The notes below the pieces were generated by a model. The model worked only from the letters and a program-made list of their open reading frames with translations. It was not told the DNA's origin and ran no database searches. Below, piece after piece: positions 1 to 5,591 of a stretch of DNA of 5,591 bases. The position numbers and the translations under genes were made by a program. Origin of the DNA: Spirochaetota bacterium (lineage in GTDB: Bacteria > Spirochaetota > B62-G9); assembly GCA_026990615.1 (NCBI GenBank), contig JALXDB010000293.1:1-5591 (forward strand), written 5' to 3'. Position 1 is the stretch's first letter, and every line of letters begins with the position of its first letter.

Positions 1-314
1 TATGTTTTTTTCGCTAAAACTGTGCTCACAACAACTATAGATAGCTCTGCTATTCTTAATATTGTTTTTTATCCAAACTTTTTAATTTCATGCTAATACA
101 CATATTTCATTTAGTTTCATCTTGTAGCTTCTTTATACCGATCCGGGCTGCTAAAATCTCCCCACTCCTTGTAAAATATTTGCTCTTTTAATAGATTGGT
201 TTAACTAACAGCTATTTTTAAAAACTTCATTAACACAGTACTATCATAGCTGGTCTGTCTCCCGGTACAAAGTTTTGATCAGTCACTTCGACCTATAATT
301 ACAGAAAATATCGA
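1..314. other. Left-edge region without an intact gene
   Basis: This AT-rich stretch lies downstream of the last gene of the cluster, the epimerase, whose TAA stop is at 315-317. I find no intact coding region on either strand, no tRNA-like sequence and no convincing intrinsic terminator (no GC-rich stem followed by a T run in the minus direction). Short protein-like runs occur in successive minus-strand frames between 117 and 292; these are described separately as a possible gene remnant. Near the left edge, one minus-strand frame (about 2-61) reads a hydrophobic run, ELSIVVVSTVLAKK, which resembles part of a signal peptide. It has no ATG and no ribosome binding site that I can see, so I do not call a gene there. 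Confidence 0.6.
117..292 (-). pseudogene. Possible decayed gene remnant, frame-disrupted
   Basis: On the minus strand, short open stretches in three successive frames read like protein rather than noise. Positions 292-230 give a piece ending in DQNFVPGDRPAMIVLC before a TAA. A middle frame gives VNEVFKN before a TAG. Positions 200-117 give a piece containing FYKEWGDFSSPDRYKE before a TGA. The frame shifts in the same direction at each step, as expected if single-base indels had accumulated in one former gene. I do not recognise the family. No start codon with a ribosome binding site is visible, and the region begins only 22 nt after the epimerase stop. Each open stretch is short enough to arise by chance, so this is a suggestion based on composition, not a firm call. 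Confidence 0.25.
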
Positions 315-1178
315 TTAGCCGCCAAATATTCTTCTATCAATCTCCTTAAGATTCTTTAACCCCTCCCGAGCTAGGTCATCTGCACTAGGAGCATGCTTCC
401 TCCATATTGCCGTTAGTCTGGCCAGCTCCTTCATATCGGGAGTGAAAGATTCTATGGTTATCCATCCATTATAGTTTATATCCTTTAAAGCCCTGTACAC
501 ATCCTCCCATCTTACAAGCCCAGTCCCTGGAACTCCTCTTTCATTCTCGCATGCATGGAAATATCCCAGATAACTTCCCGTGTCTACAATAGCTTTGTAA
601 AAATCTTTCTCTTCCCTGATCATATGATAAGTATCCAGATGAACCTTCACATTGGGCTCACCGACATCTTTGCAAAATTGAACTGCATCGGAAGCAACAT
701 TTATAAAAAATGTTTCGAACCTGTTTACGGGTTCGATAGCCAGCATTATATCTTTATCCCCAGCATACTTTGCAGCTTCTCTATAGTAATCAACAGCCCA
801 TTGCCATTCCTGGTCGGTCCTTGCCGTACCCGTAAAGTATCCCCAGGCAACATAATTTACCCCGCCAATGCCGCAGCCTCCACCGGTAACTCCGTAGGCC
901 ACATCTATGCACTTTTTCATAAATGCAAGGGCGTTCTTTCTCACAGACTCATCAGGAGAAATACTGTTTGTATCTTCACCAAGAACTACCGCAAAGTTTA
1001 TTCCCATTCCATTTTCCTGGAGCGCTTTTTTGGTTTCTTCAACAGGGAAATTATCCGGATCATTAATTAAAATTTCAACTCCATCAAACCCGAGATCTTT
1101 TGCATGCTTGATCAAACCAATATCTTTAGTAGTAAAATTATCGGTATACAGCAAAAGCTCAAGGCCGTATTTATGCAT
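315..1178 (-). CDS. D-tagatose/D-psicose 3-epimerase family sugar epimerase
   Basis: This 287-residue, single-domain TIM barrel is close to the roughly 290 residues usual for ketose 3-epimerases, which invert C3 of free ketoses such as tagatose, fructose/psicose or ribulose using one divalent metal (Mn or Co). The four metal ligands are visible at the spacing known for the Agrobacterium psicose epimerase, each one residue earlier: E149 (in AIEPVNRFE), D182 (in HLDTYHM), H208 (in YFHACENERG) and E243 (in TIESF). Substrate-side residues E155, H185 and R214 are also present. The ATG start is supported by AAGGAG six bases upstream and by an N-terminus matching the first beta strand of the family. 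No signal peptide is seen, so it is presumably cytoplasmic. It is the last gene of the cluster, 93 nt after the cupin across an operator-like palindrome, so it may be regulated separately. The exact substrate cannot be read from sequence; a hydroxypyruvate isomerase-like role is a less likely alternative. Confidence 0.85.
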   Translation of the reverse strand: MHKYGLELLLYTDNFTTKDIGLIKHAKDLGFDGVEILINDPDNFPVEETKKALQENGMGINFAVVLGEDTNSISPDESVRKNALAFMKKCIDVAYGVTGGGCGIGGVNYVAWGYFTGTARTDQEWQWAVDYYREAAKYAGDKDIMLAIEPVNRFETFFINVASDAVQFCKDVGEPNVKVHLDTYHMIREEKDFYKAIVDTGSYLGYFHACENERGVPGTGLVRWEDVYRALKDINYNGWITIESFTPDMKELARLTAIWRKHAPSADDLAREGLKNLKEIDRRIFGG

Positions 1179-1211
1179 CTTCCTCTCCTTATTAAAGAAT
1201 TTTTTAACACC

Positions 1212-1233
1212 TTACTTTTGTCGACTAAAGTAA
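1212..1233. promoter_or_regulatory. Operator-like palindrome upstream of the epimerase gene
   Basis: This 22-bp near-perfect inverted repeat has arms TTACTTT and AAAGTAA around the self-complementary core GTCGAC; only the bases at 1219 and 1226 fail to pair. It lies in the 93-nt spacer between the cupin stop and the epimerase start, about 33 nt before the ATG. The size and CG-centred symmetry suit a dimeric sugar-responsive repressor of the LacI or GntR type. As RNA it could also fold into a hairpin, but no U tract follows it in the minus direction, so an intrinsic terminator is unlikely. I cannot identify a convincing promoter beside it. The regulator is unknown. Confidence 0.4.
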
Positions 1234-1271
1234 AAATCGAGTATTAATGACTACTTATTAAAGGCTACGCG

Positions 1272-1655
1272 TTATTTTCGACCATAATCCAGTGGCACCT
1301 GATGCTTGCTTTTGCTCACTCCATTTGGAACAACGCAAAGAAACCCAAACGGCTGCTCACCAATCTGAATAAATTGATGCTCTTCCCACGGTTCAATTAG
1401 AACAGCATCATTTGGACGAAGGTCATACTCTTTGCCATTAAGCAACAACTTCCCTCTTCCTTTTAATATAAAAACCTCATGTTCATATCCATGTCTATCT
1501 AAAGAAGTCTTCCCTCCTTTTTGCAACTCGAAGTACCTCATTTCAAAATTAGGGGCACCGAACTCCTCAACAATTAAATACCTCACCGATACCCCTCTCA
1601 TGTACACCCTATTAATACTTTTCTCCGGTATTTCATCGATGTTAATCTTATGCAT
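1272..1655 (-). CDS. Small single-domain cupin, sugar-isomerase type
   Basis: This 127-residue protein is essentially one cupin beta-barrel, probably cytoplasmic. Cupin motif 1 is visible as H55-x3-H59-E60 followed by VFILKGRG (residues 61-68). Motif 2 is PNDAVLIEPWEEHQF (81-95), with H93 as the fourth metal ligand. The following strand, PFGFLCVVP (102-110), is typical of small cupins found beside sugar and sugar-phosphate isomerases, so I infer a role on a sugar or sugar phosphate (isomerase, epimerase or binding). Small cupins are too diverse to name a reaction. The ATG lies 14 nt after the stop of the upstream TIM-barrel gene. Its ribosome binding site is weak (GGATGTGG ending four bases before the start), unlike the strong sites of its neighbours, which suggests translational coupling to the preceding gene. 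Confidence 0.75.
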   Translation of the reverse strand: MHKINIDEIPEKSINRVYMRGVSVRYLIVEEFGAPNFEMRYFELQKGGKTSLDRHGYEHEVFILKGRGKLLLNGKEYDLRPNDAVLIEPWEEHQFIQIGEQPFGFLCVVPNGVSKSKHQVPLDYGRK

Positions 1656-1669
1656 AAATCCACATCCGG

Positions 1670-2647
1670 CTACTTACCAAATATTGCATCCCTGATAACA
1701 GCCTGGGAATTGCCTGCATCGAGGGAGTTCATAGCTTCATCAAGAGCCTTTTTATCGATTCTGTCAAGAATCTCTTCGACACTTCTCAGGTTTCTAATGC
1801 ATAGATCGGCAGCGGTTCTTCCGTCCATTCTGAAGGGGAATATGTCAAGACCTATCCAACCATCATATCCGAACTTTTCAAGGTAGTACAGAAACTCGAG
1901 AGTTTCCTGGAGATGAACACTGACCGCAATCAGGTCATCATCCCAGTCTCCATATGCATCATTGATGTGAACATTGTACAGTTTATTGTGCATAAGTAGA
2001 ATTACAGCAGATTCTGCAGGCTTTTCCTTTGCCATCAAAGAATGGCCAAAATCGATCACGACCCCAACATTGTCACCGCATTCTCTGGCCAGATATAAAG
2101 CCTTACCCACAGTAGCAACGGTCATATACTTTCTCGGCTCTTTGAGCTTGTATTCAATACATATCTTCATATCTCTGTTGTAGGATGCGATTTCGGAAAT
2201 GGACTCCTTTAAGACCTTCCAGTGTCGATCATAATCAATCTGAAACGAATAATCAAACCCATCACTACCGAGCCATAAATTAACCGTAGGACATTGAAGC
2301 TCTGCAGCAAGATCAACAGACTTTTTGCATATGTCCATGGCATCCTGCCTTATTTTTTTATCCGTGTGAGTTATCGATCCGAGTTTAAACTTTTTATCTC
2401 CAAAGGTATTGGCCAGGATACTTGTCAGGGTTAAACCGTTATCCTCAAGCCATCCTTTAAAATCCTTTAGATCGATACCATCAAGCTGAGAGGATATTAT
2501 CTCCGCACCATCAAGCCCGTCAACACTACCGGCTATTTCAACCACATCCTTAAGGGTTACCTTTTTTTCACTGTAACCCGATGGAAGAAACCTGTCAGCT
2601 GCACCACCTAAAGCCCATAGCCCTGCTGAATATTTAAACTTGCCCAT
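1670..2647 (-). CDS. Xylose isomerase-like TIM-barrel sugar isomerase
   Basis: This 325-residue protein belongs to the xylose isomerase-like (AP endonuclease 2 fold) superfamily. The metal-site pattern recalls XylA and the bacterial L-rhamnose isomerases: E165 with K167 and KEPR at 169-172 (IEYKLKEPR), D199-x2-H202 in VVIDFGHS, H227-x2-D230 in VHIND, the acidic run DWDDD at 234-238 corresponding to the second metal site, and D268 near the last strand. The D-x2-H spacing equals that of XylA E217/H220. I infer a divalent-metal aldose-ketose isomerase acting on a free sugar, but the substrate is not readable, and a sugar-phosphate isomerase such as those of erythritol-type pathways is possible. 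The start is well supported by GGAGG seven bases upstream of ATG. It sits 24 nt after the kinase and 14 nt before the cupin, so the three are probably co-transcribed. The tail of about 35 residues after residue 290 is helical and charged. It is not a close XylA orthologue. Confidence 0.75.
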   Translation of the reverse strand: MGKFKYSAGLWALGGAADRFLPSGYSEKKVTLKDVVEIAGSVDGLDGAEIISSQLDGIDLKDFKGWLEDNGLTLTSILANTFGDKKFKLGSITHTDKKIRQDAMDICKKSVDLAAELQCPTVNLWLGSDGFDYSFQIDYDRHWKVLKESISEIASYNRDMKICIEYKLKEPRKYMTVATVGKALYLARECGDNVGVVIDFGHSLMAKEKPAESAVILLMHNKLYNVHINDAYGDWDDDLIAVSVHLQETLEFLYYLEKFGYDGWIGLDIFPFRMDGRTAADLCIRNLRSVEEILDRIDKKALDEAMNSLDAGNSQAVIRDAIFGK

Positions 2648-2671
2648 ACTTTAACCTCCATAAATTTTTTC

Positions 2672-4213
2672 TTATAGATTCCTTATCATATCATGCATCA
2701 TATCTTTAAGCGCCGGATAAGTATCTATGTACTTATCAACAAAGTACGAATATCTATCTGTGTTCTTTAAATCAGGCTCTATCTTTTTCTTTATTCTAAC
2801 CATGCTGCTGGCTGCTTCCTCAATGGATTTATATTGACCTGCACCGAAAGCCGCGAGAATAGCATCCCCGAGCAGAGGTGCATTCGCCTCCTCAGTTATG
2901 TAAATAGGAAGTCCGAGAACATCGCTGTGTATCTGCATCCAGAGGTCACTCTGAGTTGCTCCTCCACATGCATAAACCTCAGAGGCTTCGAATCCCGCAT
3001 CTCTAAAATAACGCCTTATATGTTCAGTTCCGTAGGCCACACCTTCCATAATCGCACGGTATATATGAAATGGTGTATGTTTTAGAGACAGGCCCCATAT
3101 AACACCGCGGGCCTGCGGGTCTGTCAACGGCGTTCTGTTTCCCTGCCAGTAGTCAAGCAGAATTAATCCTTCTGAACCGGGGGGGAGATCTTTTGCGATA
3201 GATGACATATAATCGTAAATTGAAAGACCCTTCTTCTTCGCCTCAGTCTCAATAGAACAGTTTATAAAATTGTCCTTGTACCATTTCATTATAGAACCGG
3301 TGGAGATCTGACCGCCTTCCACCACGTATAGGCCAGGAATTACTGCATCCGGAAATGTACCAAATATACCCTTTTTGTGAAAATCCCTGTCGGTCAGCCC
3401 CAGCAACAGGTGGGATGACCCGGTAATGAAGGCCAGCCTTCCGGGCTTAACCACGTTTAATCCAATCATTCCAATATAGGCATCCGCTCCTCCCTGAAAA
3501 ACTTCGACATCTTTAGAAAGTCCTATCTCTTCGGCCAGTGAATCTTCCAGATTCCCAACCTTCTCGCCCAGCTTCAGTATATCGGCCGGAAACTTATCAA
3601 CCACTTCTTCAAGCCCGATCTCCCTGTAGAACTCAAGAGGCCATCCGCTACCCTCACTGTTGTAATACCATCTGATAGTTACATTGTTTATGCTGCCTGC
3701 ATACCTGCCTGTTAATTTATAGTTTACCCAATCCTGAAACTCGCATATGTATTTAGCACGATTATATACTTCAGGTTCATTCTCCTTTATCCAGAGAGCC
3801 TTGCATGGCATCCACTCGGCAGAGACATTTGCATATCCGTTGTACTTAAGAGCATCGCTTTTAACCGAAGCGATCCTTTCTGCCTGCCTGAAGGACCTTA
3901 CGTCCATCCATATAATGGCTCTTCGCAGATGATTGAAGTTCTCATCCATGGCTATAACAGTACATGAGGTTGTATCAACCGTTATAGCCCTTATCTCTTT
4001 TTTATCTCCCTTGAAAGTAGATACCAGTTTATTCGCAACGTATTTAAATGACTCCCACCATTCATCCGGGTCCTGTTCTGCCCATCCAGGATTCGGAAAA
4101 TATGTTCTGTAGCTTTTTGCCTCTGTTAATAAAAGATTACCTTCAGCATCAAATATGCCCCCTCGCACCGACTCTGTTCCAAAATCAAATGTTAAAAAAT
4201 AAGGACCGCTCAT
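2672..4213 (-). CDS. FGGY-family carbohydrate kinase (probable pentulose/hexulose kinase)
   Basis: This protein of 513 residues, the usual FGGY length, transfers phosphate from ATP to a ketose or sugar alcohol in the cytoplasm. The N-terminal actin-like half opens with FDFGTESVRGGIFD (residues 9-22), the phosphate-1 loop, followed by a VDTTSC segment (79-84). D244 in GGADAYIG is the expected catalytic base. The C-terminal half carries ITGSSHLLL (263-271), EGGQISTG (299-306), GNRTPLTDPQARGVIWGL (358-375), the adenosine-binding ACGGATQSDLW (415-425) and NAPLLGDAILAAFGAGQY (444-461). The first FGGY signature region is recognisable only as K138-x2-W141, so it is divergent there. AGGAG six bases before the ATG supports the start. 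It heads the block kinase-isomerase-cupin and is separated from the mutarotase by a 112-nt structured spacer. With two ketose-acting enzymes nearby, a ketose substrate is most likely; xylulose, ribulose, fuculose or tagatose cannot be told apart by eye. Confidence 0.9.
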   Translation of the reverse strand: MSGPYFLTFDFGTESVRGGIFDAEGNLLLTEAKSYRTYFPNPGWAEQDPDEWWESFKYVANKLVSTFKGDKKEIRAITVDTTSCTVIAMDENFNHLRRAIIWMDVRSFRQAERIASVKSDALKYNGYANVSAEWMPCKALWIKENEPEVYNRAKYICEFQDWVNYKLTGRYAGSINNVTIRWYYNSEGSGWPLEFYREIGLEEVVDKFPADILKLGEKVGNLEDSLAEEIGLSKDVEVFQGGADAYIGMIGLNVVKPGRLAFITGSSHLLLGLTDRDFHKKGIFGTFPDAVIPGLYVVEGGQISTGSIMKWYKDNFINCSIETEAKKKGLSIYDYMSSIAKDLPPGSEGLILLDYWQGNRTPLTDPQARGVIWGLSLKHTPFHIYRAIMEGVAYGTEHIRRYFRDAGFEASEVYACGGATQSDLWMQIHSDVLGLPIYITEEANAPLLGDAILAAFGAGQYKSIEEAASSMVRIKKKIEPDLKNTDRYSYFVDKYIDTYPALKDMMHDMIRNL

Positions 4214-4246
4214 TATATACTCCTATTCATTAATAAACTACACAGC

Positions 4247-4261
4247 CAGATTTACAATCTG
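4247..4261. repeat. Inverted repeat CAGATT-N3-AATCTG
   Basis: Perfect six-base arms CAGATT (4247-4252) and AATCTG (4256-4261) flank a 3-base spacer, 34 bases upstream of the kinase ATG. A second, shorter version, CAGAT-N5-ATCTG, lies at 4281-4295 and shares its right arm with the stem-loop at 4291-4310. The shared core CAGAT/ATCTG occurs five times within about 65 bases. It could be an operator or one arm of an alternative RNA structure controlling the kinase gene. Confidence 0.4.
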
Positions 4262-4290
4262 ATTTCGATTTGCACCCATACAGATGATAA

Positions 4291-4310
4291 ATCTGCTTTT
4301 TTTAGCAGAT
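4291..4310 (-). promoter_or_regulatory. Intercistronic stem-loop between mutarotase and kinase genes
   Basis: Perfect seven-base arms ATCTGCT (4291-4297) and AGCAGAT (4304-4310) enclose a six-base loop of T (A in the minus-strand transcript). The structure begins 16 nt after the mutarotase stop. In the minus direction the stem is followed by UUAUC, not a U run, so as a terminator it would be weak. It fits better as an attenuator, an mRNA processing or stability element, or a partial terminator that lowers kinase expression. Read on the plus strand it has no meaning for any gene here. Its arms can also pair with neighbouring CAGAT/ATCTG copies, giving mutually exclusive folds. Confidence 0.45.
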
Positions 4311-4325
4311 ACAAATCTCATAAAT

Positions 4326-4769
4326 TTAAAAGGGCACACCTGAGACAAGGACTACATTCGAATAGGGTGTAAACTCCCCCGTTCTAACAATTGCCTTTAC
4401 CTCCTTTCCCTCCTGAGCGCCTCTCAAGCCAATATGCTTGAACTCCTCATGGGGGATTTTTTCTATCTTTATTGGATTGCCCTTATTTTTAACTTTATCA
4501 AAGATTTCCATGAGCTCTCTGTATATGTGCGGACTTATCTTTTCAGTTTCCTCCGCTATTATCGCGGATTCAATTTCGAGGTCCTCCAGCACCACCTTAA
4601 CAACATCGATAAACCTCGGAATATTATAGCCAACGGCGAGATCGATCTTTTTCGTCAGGTCATGGACAGGAAAAGGGAATCCTCTGTCAACAATGTAAAG
4701 CATATTTCCATGTCCCATATCAGAAACAACTCTCAACAACTCGGTATTTAAAATTCCTCCTTTTTTCAT
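4326..4769 (-). CDS. RbsD/FucU-family sugar mutarotase (D-ribose pyranase-like)
   Basis: This 147-residue protein, slightly longer than E. coli RbsD (139), would interconvert pyranose and furanose (or alpha and beta) forms of a free sugar in the cytoplasm as a ring-shaped oligomer. It begins MKKGGILN like RbsD. The catalytic histidine is in place at H20 (MGHGN) and the conserved aspartate at D28 (VDRGFPFP). Further RbsD landmarks are the ID at 42-43, IPRFIDVVKVVL (50-61), AIIAEE (69-74), H107 in PHEEFK and the C-terminal VRTGEFTPYSN (128-138). These favour RbsD over FucU, although DRGFPFP differs from the usual DAGLPIP, so the sugar may not be ribose. AAGGAGG eight bases upstream supports the ATG. 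The gene lies 32 nt after the BtpA gene. No ribokinase is present; the kinase downstream is of the FGGY type, as in fucose operons. Confidence 0.88.
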   Translation of the reverse strand: MKKGGILNTELLRVVSDMGHGNMLYIVDRGFPFPVHDLTKKIDLAVGYNIPRFIDVVKVVLEDLEIESAIIAEETEKISPHIYRELMEIFDKVKNKGNPIKIEKIPHEEFKHIGLRGAQEGKEVKAIVRTGEFTPYSNVVLVSGVPF

Positions 4770-4801
4770 TTCTGCTACCTCCTTATAATTACTGCAAGTA
4801 T

Positions 4802-5591
4802 CTACCTTAAAGATCTTACAATATCCATGAACTTCTTTGCCCTTTCAAAAGATACAGGATTCTGCCACACCCCATCCTCCTTAAATTCACTACCAACAAT
4901 TGCACCATCAATGACCTGTATAAACTCTTTTATGTTTTCTGAAGTTAACCCGCTGCCCACAAAAACGGGTATCGATACAGAATCCCTAACTTCTTTTATA
5001 TCTTCTACAGAGGGCTTCTGACCCGTCGCCCCTCCAGTAACAATTACAGCATCCCCTTTGACCGTTTCTATATCGTGAGCCTGCTCCCCAATACCCCTGT
5101 CAGAAGTGATAAAATGGCTTCCATGCTTAACCAGGACATCACCCAAAATTTTTATGTTATCGGCTCCTATCATTCTTCTGTACCTCATCAAATGAGGAGC
5201 GGACCCCTCTATTATACCCGCATTGGAGATATAGGCATTTGCGAGCTCGAAGGCTCTTATCCATCTTGCTCCCGATGCAACAGCAGCAGCAATTGCCTGG
5301 ATATTACCGTTGAGATGACAATTCACTCCCACGGGTATATTGACACTCTCTATCACTTTAAATGCAGCAACAGATAGGGCGGCTGTAGTTTCATGGCCAA
5401 TTTCCTTATCTCTCAAATATGGATGATCCCACATGTTTTCAACCTGCAGGCCGTCAACGCCTGCATCTTCAAGAATTTTTGCTTCTCTAACTGCTCTATC
5501 AAGGATCTTCTTGAAATCCCCCGAATAGAAGGGAGAACCCGGAAGGGGCAGTAGATGTACCATTCCGATAATCGGTTTATAAGTACCAAAA
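4802..5591 (-). CDS. BtpA/SgcQ family TIM-barrel protein (5' end outside window)
   Basis: About 262 residues are visible, and the family usually has about 265-275, so only a few N-terminal codons are missing. The first in-window ATG (5561-5563) is not the real start: the frame stays open upstream and reads FGTYKPIIG directly before MVHLLPLPGSP, the normal first strand of the family, and no ribosome binding site precedes that ATG. Other family landmarks are GLQVENMWDHP, GVNCHLNGN, the ARWIRAF stretch, IIEGSAPHLMRYRR, KILGDVLVKHGSHF, VIVTGGATGQKP and PVFVGSGLTSENI, the last two resembling phosphate-binding loops of phosphosugar TIM barrels. BtpA was linked to photosystem I stability in cyanobacteria. 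SgcQ of E. coli lies in an uncharacterised sugar operon, and the biochemical role remains undefined. The context here, upstream of a mutarotase and a sugar kinase, argues for a carbohydrate role. Stop is TAG. Confidence 0.88.
   Translation of the reverse strand, partial: FGTYKPIIGMVHLLPLPGSPFYSGDFKKILDRAVREAKILEDAGVDGLQVENMWDHPYLRDKEIGHETTAALSVAAFKVIESVNIPVGVNCHLNGNIQAIAAAVASGARWIRAFELANAYISNAGIIEGSAPHLMRYRRMIGADNIKILGDVLVKHGSHFITSDRGIGEQAHDIETVKGDAVIVTGGATGQKPSVEDIKEVRDSVSIPVFVGSGLTSENIKEFIQVIDGAIVGSEFKEDGVWQNPVSFERAKKFMDIVRSLR

Noticed and set aside
210..251. Inverted repeat AGCTAT / ATAGCT as a terminator for the epimerase
   Set aside because: The arms are only 6 bp, separated by 30 bases and AT-rich, with no T run after them in the minus direction.
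555..1070. Plus-strand open frame of 171 codons inside the epimerase gene
   Set aside because: It is antisense to a gene with a full set of catalytic residues, has no ribosome binding site, and its translation looks like no known family.
907..1233. Plus-strand open frame of 108 codons
   Set aside because: It overlaps the 5' part of the epimerase gene antisense, and the translation is serine-rich and low in information. It is a shadow of the real gene.
4235..4262. Promoter-like pair TTGTAA-N16-TATTAA on the minus strand before the kinase
   Set aside because: Transcription would start at or inside the kinase ribosome binding site, leaving no usable leader. The match is probably chance in AT-rich sequence.
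4247..4310. CAGAT repeats as a CRISPR-like array
   Set aside because: The repeats are 5-7 bases, alternate in orientation and lack regular spacers.
4434..4751. Plus-strand open frames opposite the mutarotase gene
   Set aside because: They mirror a well-supported RbsD-family gene and have no start signals of their own.
5075..5377. Plus-strand open frame of 100 codons opposite the BtpA gene
   Set aside because: It lies wholly antisense to conserved BtpA motifs, and the translation has no recognisable domain.
5561..5563. ATG as the start of the BtpA gene
   Set aside because: The frame is open to the window edge, the upstream residues FGTYKPIIG fit the family N-terminus, and there is no ribosome binding site before this ATG.

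Overview
The window shows one strand-uniform gene cluster. Six protein genes all read on the minus strand, so transcription runs from the right edge to the left. It looks like the interior and 3' end of a sugar-catabolism operon. Frequent ATA (Ile) and AGA (Arg) codons, moderate to low GC and strong AGGAG-type ribosome binding sites suggest an anaerobic, low-GC Gram-positive (clostridial) or Thermotogae-like bacterium. That lineage call is inference only.

Layout in order of transcription. A BtpA/SgcQ-family TIM-barrel gene runs off the right edge and is missing only its first few codons. After 32 nt comes an RbsD/FucU-type sugar mutarotase. A 112-nt spacer full of alternating CAGAT/ATCTG inverted repeats and one clear stem-loop follows. 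A second tight block then holds an FGGY carbohydrate kinase, a xylose-isomerase-like TIM-barrel protein (24 nt gap) and a small sugar-type cupin (14 nt gap). After a 93-nt spacer with an operator-like palindrome comes a D-tagatose/D-psicose 3-epimerase-family gene. The last 314 nt at the left edge hold no intact gene, only short protein-like pieces in different frames that may be a decayed gene.

Together the genes suggest uptake-side processing of a rare pentose or hexose: anomer interconversion (RbsD-like), aldose-ketose isomerisation (XylA-like TIM barrel), C3 epimerisation (DTE family) and ketose phosphorylation (FGGY kinase). The cupin and the BtpA protein have undefined roles. No transporter, regulator, aldolase or dehydrogenase lies in the window, so the substrate cannot be named. 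The combination resembles a variant of known sugar operons (fuc, rbs, sgc-like) more than a wholly new system. The most interesting open points are the substrate, the role of BtpA and the repeat-rich spacer.
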